Counted from the first letter of the stretch, positions 16,997 through 26,554 are shown. The stretch: 64,000 nucleotides of DNA from Clostridium sp. AM34-11AC (GCF_003435375.1 NZ_QWGL01000017.1:7740-71739), one strand, 5' to 3'. Made by a program: numbers and translations. The notes: generated from the sequence alone by a model not told the origin.

Positions 16997-18424
16997 CTAA
17001 TTACAGTGTAGGCATTTTTTCGTTAATAACGCTACCGTCTCCACATGCCCTGACATTCCGAACATGTCAACGGTTCTGACACGTTTTACCTCATATCCGT
17101 TTTCTCCGAGGTACTTCACATCTCTCGCCAGGGTTGAGGAATCGCAGCTGACGTAAACTACCTTCTCCGGGGACATTTTTACGATAGTCTCGAGGCAGAG
17201 TTCATCGCAGCCTTTTCTTGGCGGGTCGACAACGATTACATCGGCTTTGATATGATTTTTTTCATACTGTTCCGGAAGAACCTCCTCGGCTTTTCCGACG
17301 AAGAATTCTACATTATCGAGACCGTTGCGCTTCGCATTCTCTCTGGCATCCTCGATCGCTGCCGGAATGATCTCGACACCGCAGACTTTTCCGGCTTTCT
17401 GGGCGAGGAAGGAGGAGATTGTTCCGATTCCGCAGTAGAGGTCCCAGACGGTCTCACCGCCGTTTAAATCAGCGAATTCCAGAGCTGTTCCGTAGAGACG
17501 TTCTGTCTGGACCGGGTTTACCTGATAGAAGGATAACGGAGAGATCCGGTACTCGATGTTTCCGATCTTATCCGTGATATAACCCGGCCCATAGAGATTT
17601 TTGATCTCGGTTCCCAGGATCACGTTTGTCTTTTCCATATTGAAGGACAGGGAGATACTGTCCGCTCCCACTTCACGCATCCGCTCGATGAACTCTTTCT
17701 CGTGAGGAAGCTTCTTTCCGTTGATCACGAGACATACCATATGTTCACCGCTGGCGAAACCTTTTCTTAAGAGAACATGGCGCACAAGTCCCTTGTGGTT
17801 TGCCTCATCATAAGGTTCCATACCAAAATCTTCCATGAATTTTAACACTGCCGCCAGATAATCTTTATTTTCCGCACATCCAAGCAGGCAGTCCAGCTCC
17901 GGTACCGGGATCAGGGAGTGGGTCCGTCCGGCAAAGAATCCCGCCGTCGATTTTCCGTCTTTTCCGCGGCCGATCGGGTACTGCTCTTTGTTGCGGTATC
18001 TCCACGGGTCTTCCATTCCAATGATCGGTTCCATGACGACCGCGTCCGGCACTCCCGCTGCCTGTTCCGCCTCTTCCGGCAGGAACAGGTTTTCCATGCC
18101 ACCGATGCGTTTTAAGTGATTGTATACTTTCTTTTCCTTGAATTTTAACTGCTCTTTATAGTCCAATTCCTGAAGCTGGCATCCGCCGCAGGCTCTCGCC
18201 ACCGGACATTTCGCCTCCACACGGCCTTTGGCCGGGGTGATGACGCGCACAAGACGGGCAAAGCCGTAATTTTTTTTCATTTTCATGGCTGACGCCTCGA
18301 TCGTATCCCCGATCAGGGCATCCTTCACAAACCAGATATATCCGTCCACGCGGCCAATACCTGCACCGTCCTCTCCCATATCCTCGATGGTCACTGTAAA
18401 TTTATCGTTCTTCTTGATTTCCAT
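16997..18424 (-). CDS. rlmD: 23S rRNA uracil-C5 methyltransferase (RlmD/RlmCD, RumA family)
   Basis: A 475-residue methyltransferase. An N-terminal TRAM domain (about 1-60) is followed by the [4Fe-4S] cysteines in CPVARACGGCQLQ. The SAM-binding core has WDLYCGIGTISSFLA and DVIVVDPPRKGC, and the catalytic Cys lies in YVSCDSSTLARD. In B. subtilis the single homologue RlmCD methylates U747 and U1939 of 23S rRNA. AGAAGGAA precedes the ATG. It heads the minus-strand run that continues with fic 7 bases downstream; the combination looks incidental. Confidence 0.92.
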   Translation of the reverse strand: MEIKKNDKFTVTIEDMGEDGAGIGRVDGYIWFVKDALIGDTIEASAMKMKKNYGFARLVRVITPAKGRVEAKCPVARACGGCQLQELDYKEQLKFKEKKVYNHLKRIGGMENLFLPEEAEQAAGVPDAVVMEPIIGMEDPWRYRNKEQYPIGRGKDGKSTAGFFAGRTHSLIPVPELDCLLGCAENKDYLAAVLKFMEDFGMEPYDEANHKGLVRHVLLRKGFASGEHMVCLVINGKKLPHEKEFIERMREVGADSISLSFNMEKTNVILGTEIKNLYGPGYITDKIGNIEYRISPLSFYQVNPVQTERLYGTALEFADLNGGETVWDLYCGIGTISSFLAQKAGKVCGVEIIPAAIEDARENAKRNGLDNVEFFVGKAEEVLPEQYEKNHIKADVIVVDPPRKGCDELCLETIVKMSPEKVVYVSCDSSTLARDVKYLGENGYEVKRVRTVDMFGMSGHVETVALLTKKCLHCN

Positions 18425-18897
18425 AATTCGTTCCTTCTATATAAATATTCTTGTTGTACATTTTTATCGCTGAGCCCACTCTGTCCTTTCACCTCACTAA
18501 CCCAAACTAATAGCGTATATCCCGTACTGAGAATATACCGAATACACAAAGTGCAGAACAGACCTAAAAATAAGACTCAATGCTCAGTTTTTCTTAAGTA
18601 TACAAGAATTACTCCCGCATTTGCAACCCCCATCACATAAACGAACGTGAAAATCTCTGCCCTATACCGCATACAGGCAAAACAACAGTGAAAAAGTGAA
18701 TCCGATCCGCATTTTCAAATGAGTCACGTTTTTACGTCAATACAAAAAACCGGCTCCCCGCGCCCCGAAAACTCCCATTCAGAAGTCCCCGGAACCGGAA
18801 AACCGGTCTTAACATATCAACTCTATACGTTAAACATTATGTAAATCGCAATGTCCAGTGGGTATTCGCAATCCACTTTGCTGCTTACCTGATTCGA
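18425..18897. other. 473-base intergenic region between cstA and rlmD
   Basis: No gene was found here. The left part holds the upstream region of rlmD; the right part holds the cstA terminator at 18744-18798. The rest is AT-rich, without recognisable repeats. Confidence 0.5.
18744..18798 (-). terminator. Intrinsic terminator of cstA
   Basis: On the minus strand CCGGTTCC pairs with GGAGCCGG (one G-U), around a loop of about 39 bases that has internal pairing, followed by TTTTTT. It lies about 100 bases after the cstA stop. Confidence 0.65.
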
Positions 18898-20598
18898 TTA
18901 TGCTCTTGCCTCAGAACCTGCCTTCTTGCTTAACAGCTCCTTACCGGATGTGACAACGATGATCACACCGAGAACCATAAGAAGAATCGCAACGATCAGC
19001 TGAAGTCCTTCAACCATAAATACTGCGGTACCTGCGCTGAATGCGTTTACAAGAGCAAGCGTTCTCTGAACCAGTGCTGTGAAGGTTACGCAGAGCATGA
19101 TCACGCACGGTACGATCAGGGTCTTGTTCTGTCTGCCTGTTACCTTTAAGAATACGCAGAGTGTGATCAGAACAAGTGCACTTAACAGCTGGTTTGCGCT
19201 TCCGAATAACGGCCAGATGTTGGAGTAACCGACTCTTGTAAGGATATAGCCGAATGCAAGTGTAATGATCGTGGATACATATTTGTTGCAGAGGAATTTT
19301 CTCCAACCCTCCGCATTCTCCATATCGTCTACGGAGAAAAGCTCCTGGAAGGACATACGTCCGATACGTGCTACTGCATCAAGGCTTGTAAGAGCAAGAG
19401 CGGATACACACATGGTCATGAAGCACTGTGCAACATAGATCGGAAGACCGAACATCTCAAGAAGTCCAGCAACGCCGGAGGAGAAGATCTGGAACGGAGT
19501 TCCTACTGCTGCGGTACCGTCAGCGGCTGCGGCGGCACCCGCTACGCAGAGTGCAAGTACGGCTAAGAGGCTCTCGAGAACCATTGCGCCATAACCAACT
19601 TTTAACATATCTTTCTCGTTCTCAACGGTCTTGGAGGAAGTACCGGAGGAAACGAGGCTGTGGAAACCGGAAACGGCTCCGCAGGCTACGGTTACGAAAA
19701 GGATCGGGAACATGTTTCCGAGCTTCTCATTTGTGAAGCCTGTGTACATCGGAAGGTTCATGTTCGGATGCGCAACAACAATACCGACAACAGCGCCGAG
19801 GATCATTCCTGCAAACATGAATGTTGTCATGTAGTCACGCGGCTGCTTTAAGAGCCACATCGGAAGAACAGATGCAAAGAAGATATACGCAAATGTGAAT
19901 CCTGTCCATGCGTCCTTACCGCCGATTAACGGAAATGCCATACCGATTGCAAGAGACGCAACCGTGCATGCAAGTCCTACGAAGAACTCGCTCTTGCCTT
20001 CAAGGTTGAGCTTCTTCTGAAGAACACCGAAAACCATCGCAAATACGATAAATGCGATGGAGATGGAGCCTGCGGCGCCGTTTGTCTGAGCCGCTGCGGC
20101 CAGCTCTGTAACACCATCCTTAACCGTATAAGCATTGAATGTGCCTGCAACCATGTCAGCAAAGGCTGCGATAACGATCAGTGTAAATAACCAACAGAAG
20201 ATCAGGAATAACCGCTTACCGGTCTTGCCGATGTACTTCTCGATCAGGAGTCCCATGGACTTACCTTCGTTCTTTACGCTTGCGTAAAGAGCGCCGAAGT
20301 CTGTGACAGCTCCGAAGAAGATACCGCCGACAAGGATCCAGAGAAGAACCGGAACCCAGCCGAATGCAGCCGCCTGGATAGCGCCCGTTACAGGGCCGGC
20401 ACCTGCGATAGAGGAAAACTGGTGTGAGAAAACGATCCAGCCGTTTGTAGGTACATAATCCTGTCCATCTTCATGTGTATAGGCAGGTGTCTTTGCCTTC
20501 GGGTCGATACCCCAGGTCTTTGCCAGCCAGCGTCCGTATACCATATATCCGCATAACAGACACACAGCTGAGATGAGAACGATTACTAATGTGTTCAT
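18898..20598 (-). CDS. cstA: CstA-family membrane transporter (pyruvate/peptide)
   Basis: A 566-residue protein with well over ten predicted membrane helices and the CstA signatures GRWLAKTWGIDP, HQFSSIAGAGPVTGA, LLWILVGGIFFGAVTD and SGTSSKTVENEKD. E. coli CstA and its paralogue BtsT import pyruvate; earlier work linked CstA to peptide use during carbon starvation. It is shorter than E. coli CstA (about 700 residues), as is common in Firmicutes. AAGGAG lies 9 bases before the ATG. It is monocistronic and preceded by a T-box leader with its own terminator, so expression should rise when a particular tRNA is uncharged rather than only on carbon starvation. Confidence 0.92.
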   Translation of the reverse strand: MNTLVIVLISAVCLLCGYMVYGRWLAKTWGIDPKAKTPAYTHEDGQDYVPTNGWIVFSHQFSSIAGAGPVTGAIQAAAFGWVPVLLWILVGGIFFGAVTDFGALYASVKNEGKSMGLLIEKYIGKTGKRLFLIFCWLFTLIVIAAFADMVAGTFNAYTVKDGVTELAAAAQTNGAAGSISIAFIVFAMVFGVLQKKLNLEGKSEFFVGLACTVASLAIGMAFPLIGGKDAWTGFTFAYIFFASVLPMWLLKQPRDYMTTFMFAGMILGAVVGIVVAHPNMNLPMYTGFTNEKLGNMFPILFVTVACGAVSGFHSLVSSGTSSKTVENEKDMLKVGYGAMVLESLLAVLALCVAGAAAAADGTAAVGTPFQIFSSGVAGLLEMFGLPIYVAQCFMTMCVSALALTSLDAVARIGRMSFQELFSVDDMENAEGWRKFLCNKYVSTIITLAFGYILTRVGYSNIWPLFGSANQLLSALVLITLCVFLKVTGRQNKTLIVPCVIMLCVTFTALVQRTLALVNAFSAGTAVFMVEGLQLIVAILLMVLGVIIVVTSGKELLSKKAGSEARA

Positions 20599-20727
20599 GT
20601 CATTTCGCTCCTTTGTAAATTCATTTCGTCATACCGGAATGTCGCGAATTCCGGTCCCTGTAGTCCATCCATATTCAAACGATCCTGAAAATACGGCAGG
20701 AATTGCTGTGGAATATACGTATAAAGC

Positions 20728-21040
20728 AAAAAATCCTTCGTCTCCACAGGGATCGCTCCCTTAGAAGACGAAGGATCTAACATTCTCCGCGTTACCACTT
20801 CTGTTGCCGGAAAACCGGCCTCTCAGTCCCATCCTCCTCAAGTATCTGCTGTACTCTCAGATGAATCGGTCCCCTTTTAACGGTGAGGTTTCCGTCCGGA
20901 ATTACTAAAATGAGCTGTTCATCCCGGCTGCTTCCAGGTGATAACCTTCTAATTTCTTATCTGCCTCGCACCGACCGGCAGTTCTCTGAATAAGATCCTG
21001 TTAGAAAGTCCTGTCCCGTTCATCGCATTTGAATATGAAC
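20728..21040 (-). promoter_or_regulatory. T-box leader of cstA, probable valine specifier
   Basis: The minus strand shows a full T-box leader. Stem I has the distal AGAGAACTGCC and GGTGCGAGGCAG loop, then a specifier-loop strand AGAAGGTTATCACC. The T-box bulge reads GTGGTAACGCGG (20787-20798; the consensus has C for the second A). A terminator, ATCCTTCGTCT with AGACGAAGGAT and a T run, lies at 20728-20776. Aligned with the metG T-box in this window, where AGAAG is followed by ATG, AGAAG here is followed by GTT (20943-20945), a valine codon. The bulge UGGU expects discriminator base A, which fits tRNA-Val and argues against Gly. ATC (Ile), three bases later, is the main alternative. Confidence 0.85.
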
Positions 21041-21047
21041 AACACTC

Positions 21048-21075
21048 ATTTTAGTCACAAAAGTGATTTTGTCAA
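21048..21075 (-). promoter_or_regulatory. Promoter of the T-box-cstA transcript
   Basis: A consensus TTGACA (21070-21075) and TAAAAT (21048-21053) on the minus strand are 16 bases apart. Transcription would begin just ahead of T-box stem I. Confidence 0.7.
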
Positions 21076-21228
21076 CCGTTATTTTTTGATCTTTGCGGTT
21101 TCTTATCAGTGCAAAGCGCACATATATCTTTTTCACGCGGACATTTCGTGTCATCTGTCTTTCTATGACAAATTATTATCAAAATTATGCACGATTTATG
21201 ATCCGCTGCGGGTCAATTTTTCTACATA

Positions 21229-22173
21229 CTAGTTTTCACTCGTCCGGCGGACATTCGTCTCCATGAAGCGGTTGTAGCCGAGCCAGCCCATGTTGTCCCC
21301 GGCACCTCTTAAGATCTCTGTCATGGTCTCCATTTTCGCGTCCGCGTTGTCCGCAAGATTTAATGCCATCGCCTCGATCAGGGCTGGTTTCTTCGGGGAA
21401 CCGTACTCAAGCTCACCGTGATGTGCAAGAATGCAGTGGATCAGCTCACTCTCCAGCTTTTTCGGGAATCCCGGCATCGTGTCGATCCGCTCTTTTACCA
21501 TCTGGGAGCCGATGATGATGTGGCCGAGAAGCTGTCCGTCATCTGTGTAGTCATTCTCCGGGAACGCGGAAAGTTCTTTTGTCTTTCCGATATCATGGAA
21601 CATCGCTGCCGTCAAGAGCAGGTCGCGATTCAGCACCGGGTACTGTTTACAGAAGTAATCGCACATTTTTACAACACTTAAGGTATGTTCTAAAAGTCCG
21701 CCGACGAAGCCGTGATGAACGCTCTTTGCCGCGGAATGGAAGGAGAACGCCTTCATGAACTCCGGGTCGTTGAAATAGCCGGATGCCAGCTTTCTTAAGT
21801 ACTCGTTCTTGATGGTTGTGATGTACTGGGTGAGCTCATGCTGCATCGTCGGGATGTCCTTTGTGGTCACCGGGAGATAATCTGCCGGATGGTACTCGCC
21901 CTCATCCGCCTTGCGGATCCGTTTTACATTTAACTGGTTCTGTCCCTGGAACAGAGTCACGTCTGCGTCAACATACACGTAATCCAGTGCGCAAAACTCG
22001 TTGATTCCCGGAGAGTTTAACTCCCAGATCTTCGCGTCAACAGTTCCTGTTTTATCCTGCAGTACAAGAGAACCATACTCTTTTCCATTCTTTGTGAGCG
22101 CGATCTGTTTTGTCTTGCACAGGTATACATCCGAAATGTGGTTTCCTTCCCGGAATGTTTCAATAAATCTCAT
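21229..22173 (-). CDS. yhaM: 3'-5' exoribonuclease YhaM
   Basis: A 314-residue protein with an N-terminal OB-fold (about 1-100; SLVLQDKTGTVDAKIW) and a C-terminal HD domain whose metal ligands are in FVGGLLEHTLSVV, AAMFHDIGKTKEL and HCILAHHGELEYG. This is the layout and length of B. subtilis YhaM, a manganese-dependent 3'-5' exonuclease of single-stranded RNA and DNA. An alternative name is HD-domain OB-fold nucleic-acid-binding protein. It lies 138 bases downstream of the HtrA-like gene on the same strand, with hairpins in the gap. Confidence 0.9.
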   Translation of the reverse strand: MRFIETFREGNHISDVYLCKTKQIALTKNGKEYGSLVLQDKTGTVDAKIWELNSPGINEFCALDYVYVDADVTLFQGQNQLNVKRIRKADEGEYHPADYLPVTTKDIPTMQHELTQYITTIKNEYLRKLASGYFNDPEFMKAFSFHSAAKSVHHGFVGGLLEHTLSVVKMCDYFCKQYPVLNRDLLLTAAMFHDIGKTKELSAFPENDYTDDGQLLGHIIIGSQMVKERIDTMPGFPKKLESELIHCILAHHGELEYGSPKKPALIEAMALNLADNADAKMETMTEILRGAGDNMGWLGYNRFMETNVRRTSEN

Positions 22174-22226
22174 AATCTCTCCTTCTATTCATTGCGTCGA
22201 CAGACGTTTTCTGTCTTTACATCTAG

Positions 22227-22251
22227 CGTTTCAGTTTTAAGGCTGAAACGT
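22227..22251 (-). other. Hairpin between the HtrA-like gene and yhaM
   Basis: CGTTTCAG and CTGAAACG form an 8-pair stem around a short loop. A second hairpin, AGCCAGG with CCTGGCT, spans the stop codon of the HtrA-like gene at about 22296-22321. Neither has a convincing T-tract, so they may protect RNA ends or weaken read-through into yhaM. Confidence 0.4.
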
Positions 22252-22311
22252 TATTATTGGACTAGATAACTGTTCAGTAAGTCTGAGCAGTTACAAGCCA
22301 GGCAGTAATAA

Positions 22312-23637
22312 CTACCTGGCTCCAATCGTCACTTGATACTCTATCTCTTTATATTCATCAATAGACTTCCGTTTTACCGTAACTTTTACAGAATCTCCGG
22401 TCTTCGTGTCCTCCAGCCGGTTCTGGAAGTCCCGGATCGTCTGGATCTCCGTGTCCCTGATCTTTGTCAGGATATCACCGTTCTGGATCCCCACGTTGTA
22501 GGCAGGTCCATCTGCAATGGAATCTGTTATATATACTCCGCTGGGGATTCCGCTCTCCATCATCACGGAGGTCACATCCTGTCCCCGGATTCCGAAATAC
22601 GGGGCGGACTGTCCGTTTGTGAGCTTCTGGAGCACGCCCTTGTACTCCGAGATCGGTATCGCCATCGTCTTATCTTCCGTCTGTCCATTATCACCGGACT
22701 GATAAGTGTCGGTTGCCCAGCCCACCAGCTGGCCGGAAAGATTTAAGAGGAATGTTCCCTCGTCTGCATGGCTCTCAAACTCGGTATACAGGATACGCGT
22801 CTGACCATCCACTGCCTGGACTCCCTTTGCCACATAGGCAATCAGCCCCTGCTTGACGGAATGGACATGTCCGGAGGGACTTCCCACCGCGAGGACCATG
22901 TCCCCGGTACGGACGGAATAGGAGTTTCCGAGTTCCACCGCCTTCATCCAGTTTACGGTCTGCCCTTCAATATCAGAGATCTTCGCACTGACAACTGCCA
23001 TCTTGGAGGTGATGTCCTGGGATTTCAGTTCTACTGCCGCCGTGGATCCGTCCCCAAAGGTCACCCGCAGGGAGTCGGCTCCAGCCACCGCGCTTTGTCC
23101 TGTCAGAATCAGCGCCTCGCTGGAATTCACCGCGATGATGATTCCCGCATACTGTCCTGTCGTCTCAATAGGGTTATCAAACCAGTCCACGTCGTTTTTC
23201 ACTGCGGAAACTGTCACGATACTCTTCTCGGATTCCAGGTAGATGTTCCGGAACGCGTCGTTTAACTCGGTGAGGTTTTTCGTCGTCCATGGGAACTTTT
23301 CCATGGCGTCCCCAACGATCTTATCCACCTCATCCTTCAGATCTTCCGCGCGGATCCCCTCTCCTGTGGTCTCCGCCATGGTCTCCACCGGTGTCGGCTC
23401 GCCGGATGGATCTTGGTCCCGTTCGATCGTGATCGGTGCGGAGGTCACTGGCTGCTCTTTACCCAAAAGCTTTTTCGCTGTCGGCAGTGATGCCACAAAG
23501 CTCACCGCAGCAACTCCACCGAAAACGGCCGCAAAAAGAACATAGCACAGGATCCGGCCCGCGGCCCTACGCTTATCGATCGGAGGTTTTACGACCTTTT
23601 CCCTCATAAATTTTTTCTCGTTAGGTGTATCTGACAT
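22312..23637 (-). CDS. Membrane-anchored HtrA/DegP-like protein with PDZ, catalytic triad lost
   Basis: A 441-residue protein: short cytoplasmic N-terminus, one membrane helix (about 27-52), an extracytoplasmic spacer, a trypsin-fold domain (about 135-335) and a PDZ domain (about 345-440; GVYITDSIADGPAYNVGIQN). By eye against DegP, TNNHVVDGAD corresponds to TGQSAVAGAD (His to Ser182). DPRTDIALLKI corresponds to DITSKMAVVSAKI (Asp to Lys212). The GNSGGP loop has become ADEGTF (Ser to Gly294). All three catalytic residues are gone while the fold signatures GDGST, TGDMVLAVGSPSG and LNLSGQLVGW remain. It probably acts as a binding or chaperone-like sensor rather than a protease. ATG 23637 follows AAAAGGAG. 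Confidence 0.82.
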   Translation of the reverse strand: MSDTPNEKKFMREKVVKPPIDKRRAAGRILCYVLFAAVFGGVAAVSFVASLPTAKKLLGKEQPVTSAPITIERDQDPSGEPTPVETMAETTGEGIRAEDLKDEVDKIVGDAMEKFPWTTKNLTELNDAFRNIYLESEKSIVTVSAVKNDVDWFDNPIETTGQYAGIIIAVNSSEALILTGQSAVAGADSLRVTFGDGSTAAVELKSQDITSKMAVVSAKISDIEGQTVNWMKAVELGNSYSVRTGDMVLAVGSPSGHVHSVKQGLIAYVAKGVQAVDGQTRILYTEFESHADEGTFLLNLSGQLVGWATDTYQSGDNGQTEDKTMAIPISEYKGVLQKLTNGQSAPYFGIRGQDVTSVMMESGIPSGVYITDSIADGPAYNVGIQNGDILTKIRDTEIQTIRDFQNRLEDTKTGDSVKVTVKRKSIDEYKEIEYQVTIGAR

Positions 23638-23753
23638 GAAAAAAGTCTCCTTTTCATATCTTACAGCAGCCCTTACTCCTGCTGCTACAGGCAAATATCC
23701 ATCAAAATATGATTCCATTTGCGGATTCTTTGCGTTTAGCCTATTTTCTTTTC

Positions 23754-23782
23754 ATTATAATTTTTTTCCTCTTATTATGCAA
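23754..23782 (-). promoter_or_regulatory. Promoter of the HtrA-like gene
   Basis: TTGCAT (23777-23782) and TATAAT (23754-23759) on the minus strand have a 17-base spacer. The site lies about 115 bases before the chosen start. Confidence 0.65.
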
Positions 23783-23891
23783 CAAAAAAATGGTGTATAC
23801 AAGTTTCTCCGTACCATTCGATAACCTTTTCCACAGGCTCTCCCTCCCAAATCGGACACCTCCACCGTAAGAAAAAATCTCTATGATATTT

Positions 23892-23910
23892 AACACGTTT
23901 GTGTTATACT
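23892..23910 (+). promoter_or_regulatory. Extended -10 of mutS2 overlapping an inverted repeat
   Basis: TATACT at 23905-23910 is preceded by TGT, an extended -10 promoter element; no good -35 was found. The inverted repeat AACAC-GTTT-GTGTT (23892-23905) abuts it and could be an operator. Confidence 0.45.
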
Positions 23911-24001
23911 TTTTCTGTGCAGGCAGGCATCTTTACTGAAAATCTCCGCATGTTTCATACTGCGGAATGTCTGCGTATTGAAAGGAAAAAAGGATCGACC
24001 T

Positions 24002-26398
24002 ATGAATCAGAAAGTATTAAAAACACTTGAATATTATAAAATTATTGACCGCCTGACCGACTGTGCGGCGTCCGAACCGGGAAAGAAGATGTGCCGGGAG
24101 CTGACACCGTCCTCGAATTTCAACGAGATTGTCCAGACCCAGACCGAGACCGCCGATGCGGTGACCCGTGTCCGCCAGAAAGGAAGTCTCTCCTTAGCCG
24201 GAGTCCGGGATGTACGGGATTCCTTAAAACGTCTGGAGATCGGCAGCTCCTTAAGCATCACGGAGCTTCTCTCCGTCAGCGGACTTTTGACCTGTGCGGC
24301 CCGCGCAAAGAATTATGGACGCCATCCGGAAAATATGGAACTTCCTGATGACTCTCTCGATGAGATGTTCCGCACTCTGGAACCACTGACGAATGTGAAC
24401 AGTGAGATCACCCGCTGTATTCTCGGTGAAGATGAGATCGCCGATGATGCAAGCCCGGGACTCCACCACGTCCGCCGCCAGATGAAGATCACGGCAGATA
24501 AAGTCCACACCCAGTTGAACTCCATCCTAAACTCCAGCCGTACCATGCTGCAGGATGCCGTTATCACCATGCGTGACGGACGCTACTGTCTCCCGGTCCG
24601 CGCCGAGTATAAGAGCCAGTTTGCCGGAATGGTCCATGACCAGTCGACCACCGGATCCACACTCTTTATCGAGCCGATGGCGATCATCAAGCTAAACAAC
24701 GAACTCCGTGAACTGGAATTAAAGGAGCAGAAAGAGATCGAGATGATCTTAGCTGCCTTAAGCACCGAGCTCGTCCCGTATATCGAGCCGATCACAACGG
24801 ATTTTGAGATCCTCACAAAGCTGGATTTCATCTTCGCGAAGGCTGCTCTCTCAAGAATCTATAACTGTTCCATGCCGAAGTTTAACCGAAAAGGTTATAT
24901 CCATATCAAGGATGGCCGCCATCCGCTCCTTGACCCAAAAAAGGTCGTTCCGATCAATATCTGGATGGGAAGAGATTTCGACCTGCTGATCGTAACAGGA
25001 CCGAATACCGGCGGTAAGACCGTATCCTTAAAGACGGTCGGTCTGTTTACCCTGATGGGACAATCCGGTCTGCAGATCCCGGCGTTTGACGGATCCGAGC
25101 TTTCCGTTTTTGACGAGGTATTCGCGGATATCGGCGATGAGCAGAGCATCGAGCAGAGCTTAAGTACCTTCTCCGCCCACATGACAAATATCGTTAAGAT
25201 CCTAAATCAGGCAGACAGCCGGTCTCTCTGCCTTTTCGATGAGCTTTGCGCCGGAACGGACCCCACCGAGGGCGCTGCTTTAGCGATCTCTATCCTGTCC
25301 TTCCTTCACAATATGAAGTGCCGGACCATGGCGACCACCCACTACAGCGAATTGAAAGTATTCGCCCTGTCAACGCCGGGTGTTGAGAACGCCTGCTGTG
25401 AATTTAATGTTGAAACACTGCGTCCGACTTATAAGCTTTTGATCGGTATTCCCGGAAAGAGCAACGCATTCGCGATTTCCAGACAGTTAGGTCTGCCGGA
25501 TTACATCATCGATGATGCAAAGACCCATCTGGAATCCAATGATGAGGCATTTGAGGACCTGCTTGCGAACTTAGAGCAGAGCCGCGTGACCATCGAAAAA
25601 GAGCGTGAGGAAATCGCAAGCTACAAGGAAGAGATCTCCCGTTTAAAGAAGAATATCGAGCAGAAGGAAGAGCGGCTTGATGAGCGGAAGGAAAAGCTCT
25701 TAAAGAACGCCAACGAGGAAGCCCAGCGGATCTTACGCGAGGCGAAAGAGACCGCGGACCAGACGATCCGGAATATCAACAAGCTTGCCGCAAGCTCCGG
25801 TGTCGGAAAAGAGCTGGAAGCTGAGAGAACAAAGCTCCGCGAAAAGCTGGATAAAGTCGATAAAAGCTTAAGTCTGAAGAACAATAAGGGGCCGAAAAAG
25901 ACGATCTCACCGAAGAAATTAAAGATCGGTGACGGTGTTAAAGTCCTCACAATGAACTTAAAGGGAACAGTCAGCACACTGCCGAACGCAAAAGGCGATC
26001 TCTATGTGCAGATGGGAATCCTGCGCTCCCTTGTAAATATCAAAGATCTGGAACTTTTAGACGAGGCGTCCGTATCCGGACCGGGCCTCGATCCGGCTGC
26101 CCTGAAGCGGAACAACACCGGAAGCGGAAAGATCAAAATGGCAAAATCCTTCTCCGTCTCCCCGGAGGTCAATCTCATCGGAATGACAACGGACGAGGCG
26201 ATGCCTGTTCTTGACAAGTATCTGGATGATGCTTATCTCGCCCATCTTCCGCAGGTCCGCGTTGTGCATGGGCGCGGAACAGGAGCGCTGCGGGCTGCGG
26301 TTCATAAGCATTTGAAGAAGCTTAAATATGTGAAGGAATTCCGACTTGGTGAGTTTGGGGAAGGCGATACGGGAGTTACGATCGTAACCTTCAAGTAA
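24002..26398 (+). CDS. mutS2: Endonuclease/ribosome-rescue factor MutS2
   Basis: A 798-residue MutS2. The lever and clamp region lies in about 1-320. The ABC-type ATPase follows with Walker A GPNTGGKT and DIGDEQSIEQSLSTFSAHM, and LFDELCAGTDPTEG as Walker B/D-loop. Then come a long charged coiled coil (about 515-640) and a C-terminal Smr domain (about 725-798) with VHGRGTGALR. MutS2 limits homologous recombination; in B. subtilis it also splits collided ribosomes. ATG 24002 was chosen because AAAAGGA lies upstream and the earlier TTG at 23978 falls just before the binding site. It is transcribed alone, divergent from the HtrA-like gene. Confidence 0.95.
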   Translation: MNQKVLKTLEYYKIIDRLTDCAASEPGKKMCRELTPSSNFNEIVQTQTETADAVTRVRQKGSLSLAGVRDVRDSLKRLEIGSSLSITELLSVSGLLTCAARAKNYGRHPENMELPDDSLDEMFRTLEPLTNVNSEITRCILGEDEIADDASPGLHHVRRQMKITADKVHTQLNSILNSSRTMLQDAVITMRDGRYCLPVRAEYKSQFAGMVHDQSTTGSTLFIEPMAIIKLNNELRELELKEQKEIEMILAALSTELVPYIEPITTDFEILTKLDFIFAKAALSRIYNCSMPKFNRKGYIHIKDGRHPLLDPKKVVPINIWMGRDFDLLIVTGPNTGGKTVSLKTVGLFTLMGQSGLQIPAFDGSELSVFDEVFADIGDEQSIEQSLSTFSAHMTNIVKILNQADSRSLCLFDELCAGTDPTEGAALAISILSFLHNMKCRTMATTHYSELKVFALSTPGVENACCEFNVETLRPTYKLLIGIPGKSNAFAISRQLGLPDYIIDDAKTHLESNDEAFEDLLANLEQSRVTIEKEREEIASYKEEISRLKKNIEQKEERLDERKEKLLKNANEEAQRILREAKETADQTIRNINKLAASSGVGKELEAERTKLREKLDKVDKSLSLKNNKGPKKTISPKKLKIGDGVKVLTMNLKGTVSTLPNAKGDLYVQMGILRSLVNIKDLELLDEASVSGPGLDPAALKRNNTGSGKIKMAKSFSVSPEVNLIGMTTDEAMPVLDKYLDDAYLAHLPQVRVVHGRGTGALRAAVHKHLKKLKYVKEFRLGEFGEGDTGVTIVTFK

Positions 26399-26554
26399 CT
26401 TTCAATTAGGAACTGCGTCGGATTTTGTCTGAACAGTACTATTTTAAAGTTATGTTAACCGCAAAGGTTTCAATTTTACCCATCATCCTATAGGAAATAG
26501 AAACCTGCCCTGATTTACAGGCAAAAAACGAAATTTTTACGATAAATTTTAGAA

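Noticed and set aside
20595..20798. A 67-codon open frame before cstA
   Set aside because: It covers the T-box terminator and the leader between it and the cstA start.
20940..20946. GGT (Gly) or TAT (Tyr) as specifier of the cstA T-box
   Set aside because: Gly conflicts with the UGGU bulge, which expects discriminator A. TAT would be followed by C and is out of register with the metG specifier loop in this window.
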